This document shows positions 45,901 to 52,507 of a stretch of DNA of 55,493 nt, one piece after another (within the stretch, counting starts at the first letter, position 1; each line of letters begins with the position of its first letter). The notes under the pieces are model-generated. The model was not told the origin of the DNA and did not search any database. It saw nothing but the letters and a program-made list of their open reading frames with translations. Source of the DNA: JAXLWB01 sp046328715. Its GTDB lineage: Bacteria; Chloroflexota; Anaerolineae; Caldilineales; Caldilineaceae. The stretch covers positions 1 through 55,493 of the forward strand of contig JAXLWB010000064.1 of assembly GCA_046328715.1 (NCBI GenBank). The letters are read 5' to 3'. The translations under genes were made by a program, and so were the position numbers.

Positions 45901-48900
45901 TTCCAGCTATCACTACCTGACCAGCGGCACCTACTCGGACAAGGATGATGCCGACTTTGGCGTGACCACGGTCACCTGCCAAAACAACCCCAGCACGGAT
46001 CTCGACTGTCCCGACCAAGTCTCGACCATGGCTGGGAATGGCTTCAGCTTTAACCAGTGGCAAGGGCTCAAGGTGACTGGCAGCGACATCCTAGATCCCA
46101 GTCTACTCGATGACACCTTTAGCATGTCGCTCTGGCTCTACCCACAAAGCGGCTACACACCCGACGAAGATCATCTGAAAACCTGGGGCCAGATGCTGAT
46201 CGGCTACGATGAGGATGGCCTGACCCACGCCTATCCCTCGCTCTACATCAAAGATAAGCGGCTGATGGTCCGTTTTGGTCACGCCGACGAACAGGGCTAC
46301 TGCGAGGCCACCTCGGACGAGATCCTCAGCTACGATGCTTGGCAATATCTCACTGTCACCTTTGACCAGAGCCAGTTTAAGGTCTATCGCAACGGCAGCC
46401 TAGTCAGCACCTTCAGCGGGACAAGCTGTGCCGGTCAGCCTTTACACTCTGGCGACGATTTCTATATTGGCCATGGTCGCAGCCCAGCGATTTATTTTAA
46501 CAGCCTGGAAGTGGGCAGCGGTGCCAAAGATGACGAAGCCTTCCTTTGGTCGGACGACACACTGCTCAATAACGGCTATGGCGCGCAGTCGGTGGTCTGG
46601 GAATCGGCGGCCAACGTGCTGGATGGCAACACGACTGTCAATATCAACCAATGGGCATGGACCACCGAACCCGCCCTCGACTTCATCTTGTGTAATGAAG
46701 ACGACGAGGCCACCCTTGGCTGCACAAGTGGCAATGATAACGATTACTACAAGCTCGCCAGCGGTGATTACTCGCAAATCCACAATTTCTACGACTCGTT
46801 GGGCAGCCAGCGCCTCTACGTTCGTAACACCCATGGCAGTAACAAAAAGTATAAGGATTGGGACGGCTACCTCAACTACGACCTCTACAGTGACGGCTTC
46901 AAGGGCATGATGGACGAGGTCAAACTCTATCGCGCCGCCCTGACCGCCGACGAAGCAGCCGTGCTCTATGCTGGTTCGCTGCGCAGCCTGGAGTTGACCT
47001 TTGACGAAGCTCCCGGTCAAGATATTTTCAGCGACGGCTCAGGCAACAGTTACGATGGCACCTGTTCCAGCAAGTCCTGCCCAGACAGTGGCATCCCCGG
47101 TCGTGCCAACCAAGCCGCTCGCTTTGACGGCGGTGTCAGCGATGACGACGGATATGATGGCGTGGGCGACTATATCACGCTGCAAAGCGCCTCAACTCTC
47201 GGACTAAAAGATGGCAGCTTTACCGTGCTCGCCTGGATCAAACCCGACAGCGTAACCGGCGACCGCGCTATCCTCGGCACCGATCGCAGCCAGACGCAAC
47301 AGGGACTACATCTGCTCCTGCGCAATGGCAAACCCTACTTTGGCTTCTACAACATCGACACCGCCGGCAACAGCACTATTCCCACCGGCAAGTGGACCCA
47401 TTTGGCCTGGCGCTACGACAAAGATAACCTGACCCAGAGCATGTTCGTCAACGGCGCGTTGGATGCAAGTGGAATCGGCAAGTCGCCCTTCTTTGGCACC
47501 GACCCAGTACTTGTCGGGCGCGCCCTCGGTGGCAACTATTTCGACGGCCTGATCGACCATCTCGTCATTGTTAAAGCCGCGCTCACCGACGATGAGATTC
47601 TCGATATTATGCAGGAAGCTCCCACGCTTAACTTGCATCTGGACGAAGACCTTAGCGCAACCAGCTTTGCCAATGCCAGCCCCTATGGCAACGCCGCCAC
47701 CTGCGCTTCGGCAAGCTCAGCGTGTCCCCAGGCAGGCTCCAAGGGACAGGTGCGCGAGGCTCCGGTCTTCGATGGCAACGATCTGCTGACCAGCGACCTA
47801 ACCGGCTATGTCGGCAGCCTGCCTAACATCAGCGTCGGCTTTTGGGTCAAACCCACGCAGACCAAGAACACCGTGCAATACCTCTGGCAGAGCGATCCCT
47901 TCAACCTCTTCCTGAAGGCGAACTCGACCGACTTGGCGGTGGATGTTGGTTACTATGTGGGCAGCGTCTGTTACACCGGTTCAACTACCGACCTGACAAC
48001 CGTCAGCTTGCAGAAAAACCAGTGGAATCATGTGCTGGTCACGATGGCATCAACCGCTGACACGTACTACAATAGAGCTACGCTGACTGTCTATCTCAAT
48101 GGTGTGGCGCAAACTTCAGCCAGTAAAACCTACACCTGCCCAATCCTCAACACGGTCAAACTGGGCCAGTCATTCGAGGGTAGCCTGGACGAGGTTTTGC
48201 TCTATAACGATGTACAGACGGCGCAAACGGTGAAAAGCCTCTACGACTACCAGAGCGCCTGGTACGACCTCACCTATCAGCAGTTGATCACCATCGATGC
48301 TGACAAGCCGCAGGTTGAGATCGCCATGAACGCCGACTACCTCGCCCAGCAGCCCTACTGGTTTACGATCAAGGCGGTCGATACCGGTTCCAGCGTCCAA
48401 CAGGTGCAGGTCAAGCTGACCAAACCAGACAACACTGTCAGCACCAGCTACGCCACCGCCTCGATTGATTCTGAAAGTGGCAATGCTTGGCTTTATGAGT
48501 TTGTCCCCACGGCGGAGGGTAAATATACACTCAACGTCACCGCTACCGACGCCGTTGGCAACACGAGTAGCAGTGTGAGCAAAATCTTCTATGTTGATAA
48601 TACCGCCCCCATCATCAGTCTGAGCGGCATACTAAGCGCTAGCCGCCTGACAATGGCCGCCAGTGCCGCCACCGATATTCTGCCCCTCTCCGGCCAGATC
48701 AGTGACCCTGGCAGTGCAGCCAGCGGGGTGGTCGGCAACAGCGTCAGCCTCAACCTGCTCGACCATGTCGCTGTTTCGGTGGCTGGCAGCCAACCCGTCA
48801 CTGTCACTGGTAACACCTGGCAGATCGATTATCCCTTCACCCTCGCCCCCTATGGTCAATATAGTGTTACGATGGTCGCCAGTGACTTGGCTGGCAACAG

Positions 48901-51900
48901 CATTTCCACCACCGTTGGCACGCTCTCTATCGATGATCTCGCCCCCATCGCAGACCTCGCCCTGAGCAGTAGTGTCATCTCGGAAAGTGTGGGCACGCTC
49001 AATGGTGTGGTCACCGATATCCCCTATCCAGGCGAAGATCGGGCGCTTGCTCTGCACTTTGAGGAGACTGCCGGAGCGACCAACTTTGTCGATGCTAGCA
49101 ACAATGGTCTCTCGATCATGTGCAGCAACTGTCCAAGCGCAGGTGGCAGCGGAGCCAATGGAAAAGCTGCCAGCTTTGATGGAGTCAACGATGTACTGAC
49201 CCTCTCCTCGCTCTTTGACCCGGCCAGCAGCAAGTTTACGGTCATGACTTGGTTCAAAGTGAACGGCCTGGGCAGCCAGCGTACCTTGATCGCTCAAAAA
49301 GCTGGAACCGGCACTGGACGCACCTGGCTGTTGTTGACCAGTGACGGCAAACTAGCCAGCGACCTGGGCGGCAGCCGCTTGAGCAGCCCAGAGACAATCA
49401 GCAGCAACCAATGGCATCACGCCGCCCTCACCTACGATGGCACAACCCTGCACCTCTACCTCGATGGTACTCTGACCGCCCAGGCGGATCGCAGCCTGGA
49501 GAGCAGCGGCGGTGAGATTGTGCTCGGGGCCGATGGCTCGCTCACCCAGAACTTCCTGGCTGGTTCGCTCGACGAAGTGCTGGTCTACCAACATGCCTTG
49601 AGCGATGAAGAACTCTACGACATCGCCCATCCGCTCAACACGGGCGTCAGCAGCGCAGCGATCCGCTTCCGCCATGCCAAGGATAGCGAGCAGGGGGTGG
49701 ACGAGGGAACCTGGTACACGGTGACCCTGACCAGCGCTGGTGCCAACTTCACGAGCTGGCAATATCCGTTGCCTGGCAATCTGGAAGGTCCCTACAAAAT
49801 CGACATGAAGGCAAGTGACAGCCTCGGCAGCAGCAACTATATCCCCAACATCTGGAGCGGCGAGATCGACACCCTGGCCCCGCGCATCCTTTTTACCTAC
49901 ACACTGCTCAACAATCAGTATATGCAGGTTGCCTGTCTCGCCGACGACTACAACATCACGCTCGACGGCTGGGTTTGTCCTTCTACGCCAGTCAACCAGG
50001 TGCAGAACAGTGATACCTGGTTCGTTGATCTCTTTGCACCGCTAACCCGCACCATCAGTCTGCAAACACCCTTGGCGACCGTGGCGCGCCAGAACAATCC
50101 AGCATCGATGACAGCCTGCGATCAAGTTGGTCATTGCACCACCCAGACAATCACAAATCCGCAACCCGCCGCTGATGCCAGTGTCGTCATCACTCCGAAT
50201 CCAGGGCTTACGGTTTATGGCCTCGACCCGGTCGCACTTGCTGGCTATAGTCCCAGTACAAGTGACCTGCGCACCCTGACGGTGACCCTCAACGGCTCGG
50301 CCATCTACGCCCTCGCCTGGACCACCGGCGTGGCCGAGACCGCTTGGTCTACCAGTTGGAAACCGACCCAGTTTGGCAGCTACAAGTTGGTGGCGACGAT
50401 GACCAATGGACAAGGTCAATCCTTCAGCGACCCGGTGGAGACACTGTTGACCGTTATTGCCCCCGAACTGAGTGTGACGAAGACGGTGACGCCCACTCGT
50501 TCCCTTCACGCAGGGGATGCGCTCACTTATACCGTCGTGGTTGCCAACAGCGGCAACGCCGCGGCGCAAGGGGTGATCCTCAGCGACACGCTGCCGAGCT
50601 TTGTGAGTGGCAACAACCTGAGTACAACGCTCGATCTCGCTGCTGGTCAGACTGTTACCTACACCATACCAGCGGTTGTCCAGGCGGGCGAGAGTTTCAC
50701 CATTACCAATCAGGCGACCATCAGCCACACCTGGCAACAGCGCAGCAGCAGCGCCACCTTTGCCCGTTGCGATTACCTGCTAGTGACGAACGCCAACGAC
50801 AGTGGCAATGGTTCGTTGCGCCAGGCGGTCAGCGATGCTTGTACGAATGACCCTGTGGTCCACTTTGCCGGTGATTTTAACATCTACCTTAATAGCACTC
50901 TCTCGATCAACAAGCCGCTGACCATCGACGGCGGCGACCATACGATTCTGCTCAGCGGCGATTCAAACAACGATGGCAGCCGCAACGTGCAACTCTTCAA
51001 GATCGGCAGCAACGGCGTGGTGACACTGACCCATTTGCAGGTGGTAAGCGGTACAGCCAGCAGCGGCGGTGGCATTTACAATGATGGTTCACTGACCATC
51101 ATCAATAGCCGACTGGCCGACAATACCTCTAGCGGCAGCCTGGGCGGTGGCGCGATCTACAGCAGCAAACAATTGACCATCACCCGTAGCACCCTGAGCA
51201 ACAACCATGCGATCCGCGGCGGGGCGATTGCGCTGACTGGTGCAGCCAGCCTAGTCAACAGCACCTTTGCCAATAATTCTGCCAATGAAGGCGGGGCGAT
51301 CCTGAGCCGCGGCAGCTTAACGCTGACTAATGTCACCATCGCTAACAACAGCGCCGGGACAGGCGGTGGCCTCTACAACCAGAGCGGCACGCTGGCTCTC
51401 TACAACACACTGATCGCCAACAACACCAGCGCCGACTGTAAGAACAGCAACACGCTGGCAGTGAACCTCAACAACCTGATCCGCACCGGCAATTGTGCAG
51501 GCAGCTTTACTGGCGATGCCCTGCTGGCAACCCTAGGCAACTATGGCGGCGATCAACCAACCCTGGCCCTGCTCCCTGGTAGTGCAGCGCTTGACAATGG
51601 CAACGGCGCCAGTTGCGAAAGCAGTGACCAGCGCGGTTTGCCCCGCCACGGTCAATGTGACGTTGGCGCCTTCGAGTCGCAAGGCTTTACCTTCACGCTC
51701 CAGGGCGGCGACGGGCAGGAGACGTGGGCCAACCGCAGCTTTGCCCAACCTTTGATCTTTGGGGTGCAGTCGTTGGCGGCCAGTGAACCGATCAGCGGCG
51801 GCAAAGTCTATCTCAGCGCGCCGAGCAGTGGGGCCAGTCTCGCGCCCGTTAGCCTTGCCGTCACCCTCGATGCCAGCGGTGTAGTGAGCCAACCGATCAG

Positions 51901-52507
51901 CGCCAATAGCCAATTTGGCAGTTATACGGCCACGGCCACGATTGGCGCGGCCAATGCCAACTTCTTGCTCAGCCTGGCCAATCTCGTGCCCGATTTGGTG
52001 ATCGAACAGACGGTTACGCCTGCCTCAGCGATTGCGGGCGATCTGATCACCTACACCCTCCGCTTTAGTAACACGGGACAGATCGGTGCAGAATCAATCT
52101 CGATCACTGATAGCTTGCCCAGCGGCGTCACCGTGCAAAACATCAGTAGCAGCGGTGATGCCCCGATCAGCTACACCACGAGCAGCACCAGCTACGAAGG
52201 ATTTACCTTGGCAACCCTTGGCGTCGGCGAGTCTGGGCTGATTACGATCACGGCGCGCTTGAGCGACACATTGATTACAGGCAACATCCTCACCAACACT
52301 GTGACGATCCGCTGGCCGGAAAGTGAAAAAGACACGAGCAACAATCAGTCCAGCGTTAGCCTCGCTATTCCCTGTCAGGAATCGATTGTGGTGCTCAATC
52401 ATCAGGATCGGGGTGCGGGTTCGTTGCGCCAGGCACTCAGCAACCTTTGTGACGGCGGGATGATCTCCTTGCCAACGATGACAACATTTACCTGGACAGC
52501 ACGTTGA
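39983..52507 (+). CDS. Giant modular surface protein (first 4174 residues, then frameshift)
   Basis: The frame opens with a signal peptide (1-28; ribosome site AAGGGG). A lipoprotein-like beta domain follows (about 30-290), then two membrane spans (about 312-358). Ca-binding thrombospondin type-3 repeats (DxDxDGxxD) lie at about 431-550 and 1534-1660. A hydrophobic region (about 1155-1320) has several span-length segments. Next come about five LamG domains (about 1777-2753 and 3017-3217) with C-x(3-5)-C-P pairs, Ig-like domains, DUF11 at about 3495-3594 and 4001-4128, and beta-helix/Ig modules from about 3597. The frame ends artificially at 52505-52507: a T seems missing near 52469 and a C near 52539, judged against paralogous modules. 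Reading resumes in the frame given at 52542-55493. A stalk-like adhesin is inferred. Two tandem heptamer arrays are translated near its N-terminus. Confidence 0.85.
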   Translation: MRQPKFVRWFSLLTLIFILLGLALPLQARTFPVTQAQQLQAAWRLASNSDHFHYQTQVIQTTHPETSLRNANRHKQSQQFQVEGEIDRPAQKMLLQLRNHNAGHEQLIDLKIEDGHAYGRLNANADWTPLDQSTDLFAPGGDPLGFLVAAKNVEVRSQKSEVRSQETVTTTDDLLANVLPPAYLASLTRYHFDLDGVQYAEFMRAALQKELQRKGELPNGVNLGLLRQYVDMTGSGEIWVNAQGLPVRQVIHMQFPPEQPNGEWAEVEITSNFSAWQSSSNARLIGLWQQPSQIPQTVLQMAGITYRTLEETLLSLILIAVIAAFAVLIILLRRTRLLYVGLMTLIIASTLVVPLLQAQQLYAFSERQQNKAAQTNDEKATQEQIEAQQAEHAGRTFNPEINPLDKYEIRDTKYEAAKLQTLVSYCNIATNSDCDGDGLSNDVEVSKLGTNPYSVDSDNDYISDGVEVKGFIFGGKQWYLDPLNPDSNGDGLIDSLECPGLSDINLQTDKIDTAYISQSCLNNDSTTANSDSVPDVFDFDNDGDGVPDNVDDSPYSVVGNTSSGVTNGKLSFNLNFTAAGLPIYVDFTVRPSNSKHLWYTNNVLDWPSNDTQGQVTRVFDTTYADNISYNSLDTAANGDMLLVPLLELQIPYNAANPSAGLPISGTYNAADIHDYSDISWLDTAALSELGITANEGKDGKTLLLWIPLTEVQDETGDAPVAWSGRMLYRPGSGLSNLGSATTVRLIWMVEALIDSCDTSGLNDLADYDTWCADHSHWTTSNSIIQTYYDNFTLTGLSAREDHGGKIAIIAEPSGVGNSHYEDHLWHMADSLEQGYLGAQAKSNGSRLSVDDFATYSSTWGVGDLSINVYPLADELDLATVASTYSTAVLQNVYPSVAVSATTTLLFAGEETARNAALSDSATTISGNAVTLDLRNATLDTTGDLRWAPYQYKGAGVWDAADLESYLTSLDDNLQSSLSNSQLDWLVNYESVADYSLVRAGASALAQSYYLALYTGVSKTLAEDGSRYSTDSLGNYTLGSSDPVASIVKRLVGEIQSYYGDLSLIDALSTTTSDTTAVANSLAASFAVSLTAILEAFGNVVQGNSSSALSLALSELANYYKTTSVDTTSLTSVGSLTTAAWASTIANLPAYANQYGLVNFANVSYMGVIATSTYLTLKAGMGVYTVVWGIKAYNSYSASVALANFTHLQPGGNPTAALTYAARADEVVKTNIKWSVATLVVTTAMIWTLFALSKYDNHLERNAAIAKAIGDTVVALIMAVLTAIPVIGWAIAGVIALIDVLMMSVCAIIDVPTGSTVDVWVCSGITGALSQAITYLIYDQYIVPNLNDKDRLSIALDTPILVQKAAEDGYVAGNQLQVSATVTNTLSKSKLTGLGSLEHLDFDLNDLLYQSTFTYTLQNSPTDHHAGLHTKQTTWSNNQAVFHPALAVDFDQPGLNQNLPLYLTESFQAPTLECWGFLIQVCQRSDYKDSFHTYLGEDIAFDILPATLDEFYALTAVGHDSYRLGWDTQFPTLLDADGDGLISELKGGSDPNDSLWDSDGDGLSDYWELTNGFNPESSDADGDGLYDYWEAFYDTNSNLADSDSDGLSDGAEFFHSGSKSPYSADSSTWSGGWTFVYGYSGSSKLQTLVNSDPNDYDSDDDTISDRLESIYGYNPNLASVLNVLSLDAEVSSTEIAPNGSLAYTATVKNELDNRVANGLLQAEFPVDTVQKTQVMETLYPQDSTTLNGTVTAPSVSSTTATSLTLRAGAIIDEVDTGHVLWLHLNESSGSSFADDAQTDNGPHNATCSGNTCPSANGSFLTFDGNDDVLTIADHDELDQSSFTLSLWTNLSTTKAQTLFAKGTTGLNVKTNSSGKVTVSLYKSDCTTPVSFQTSGALPTNSWQNVVVAYDGTTLTLYLNGINSGSTALASICTNSSAITLGQSLKGQMDEIELYTSGMTSSEVAFLFKKPVFYLSSYHYLTSGTYSDKDDADFGVTTVTCQNNPSTDLDCPDQVSTMAGNGFSFNQWQGLKVTGSDILDPSLLDDTFSMSLWLYPQSGYTPDEDHLKTWGQMLIGYDEDGLTHAYPSLYIKDKRLMVRFGHADEQGYCEATSDEILSYDAWQYLTVTFDQSQFKVYRNGSLVSTFSGTSCAGQPLHSGDDFYIGHGRSPAIYFNSLEVGSGAKDDEAFLWSDDTLLNNGYGAQSVVWESAANVLDGNTTVNINQWAWTTEPALDFILCNEDDEATLGCTSGNDNDYYKLASGDYSQIHNFYDSLGSQRLYVRNTHGSNKKYKDWDGYLNYDLYSDGFKGMMDEVKLYRAALTADEAAVLYAGSLRSLELTFDEAPGQDIFSDGSGNSYDGTCSSKSCPDSGIPGRANQAARFDGGVSDDDGYDGVGDYITLQSASTLGLKDGSFTVLAWIKPDSVTGDRAILGTDRSQTQQGLHLLLRNGKPYFGFYNIDTAGNSTIPTGKWTHLAWRYDKDNLTQSMFVNGALDASGIGKSPFFGTDPVLVGRALGGNYFDGLIDHLVIVKAALTDDEILDIMQEAPTLNLHLDEDLSATSFANASPYGNAATCASASSACPQAGSKGQVREAPVFDGNDLLTSDLTGYVGSLPNISVGFWVKPTQTKNTVQYLWQSDPFNLFLKANSTDLAVDVGYYVGSVCYTGSTTDLTTVSLQKNQWNHVLVTMASTADTYYNRATLTVYLNGVAQTSASKTYTCPILNTVKLGQSFEGSLDEVLLYNDVQTAQTVKSLYDYQSAWYDLTYQQLITIDADKPQVEIAMNADYLAQQPYWFTIKAVDTGSSVQQVQVKLTKPDNTVSTSYATASIDSESGNAWLYEFVPTAEGKYTLNVTATDAVGNTSSSVSKIFYVDNTAPIISLSGILSASRLTMAASAATDILPLSGQISDPGSAASGVVGNSVSLNLLDHVAVSVAGSQPVTVTGNTWQIDYPFTLAPYGQYSVTMVASDLAGNSISTTVGTLSIDDLAPIADLALSSSVISESVGTLNGVVTDIPYPGEDRALALHFEETAGATNFVDASNNGLSIMCSNCPSAGGSGANGKAASFDGVNDVLTLSSLFDPASSKFTVMTWFKVNGLGSQRTLIAQKAGTGTGRTWLLLTSDGKLASDLGGSRLSSPETISSNQWHHAALTYDGTTLHLYLDGTLTAQADRSLESSGGEIVLGADGSLTQNFLAGSLDEVLVYQHALSDEELYDIAHPLNTGVSSAAIRFRHAKDSEQGVDEGTWYTVTLTSAGANFTSWQYPLPGNLEGPYKIDMKASDSLGSSNYIPNIWSGEIDTLAPRILFTYTLLNNQYMQVACLADDYNITLDGWVCPSTPVNQVQNSDTWFVDLFAPLTRTISLQTPLATVARQNNPASMTACDQVGHCTTQTITNPQPAADASVVITPNPGLTVYGLDPVALAGYSPSTSDLRTLTVTLNGSAIYALAWTTGVAETAWSTSWKPTQFGSYKLVATMTNGQGQSFSDPVETLLTVIAPELSVTKTVTPTRSLHAGDALTYTVVVANSGNAAAQGVILSDTLPSFVSGNNLSTTLDLAAGQTVTYTIPAVVQAGESFTITNQATISHTWQQRSSSATFARCDYLLVTNANDSGNGSLRQAVSDACTNDPVVHFAGDFNIYLNSTLSINKPLTIDGGDHTILLSGDSNNDGSRNVQLFKIGSNGVVTLTHLQVVSGTASSGGGIYNDGSLTIINSRLADNTSSGSLGGGAIYSSKQLTITRSTLSNNHAIRGGAIALTGAASLVNSTFANNSANEGGAILSRGSLTLTNVTIANNSAGTGGGLYNQSGTLALYNTLIANNTSADCKNSNTLAVNLNNLIRTGNCAGSFTGDALLATLGNYGGDQPTLALLPGSAALDNGNGASCESSDQRGLPRHGQCDVGAFESQGFTFTLQGGDGQETWANRSFAQPLIFGVQSLAASEPISGGKVYLSAPSSGASLAPVSLAVTLDASGVVSQPISANSQFGSYTATATIGAANANFLLSLANLVPDLVIEQTVTPASAIAGDLITYTLRFSNTGQIGAESISITDSLPSGVTVQNISSSGDAPISYTTSSTSYEGFTLATLGVGESGLITITARLSDTLITGNILTNTVTIRWPESEKDTSNNQSSVSLAIPCQESIVVLNHQDRGAGSLRQALSNLCDGGMISLPTMTTFTWTAR
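40441..40482. repeat. Heptanucleotide array AGAAGTC inside the giant gene
   Basis: Five near-perfect AGAAGTC units plus one degenerate unit, translated as VRSQKSEVRSQ. Because 7 is not a multiple of 3, the peptide repeats every 7 residues. Confidence 0.85.
41198..41225. repeat. Heptanucleotide array AAATACG inside the giant gene
   Basis: Four heptamers, AAATATG AAATACG AGATACC AAATACG, translated as KYEIRDTKYE, just before the first thrombospondin type-3 repeats. Confidence 0.8.
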
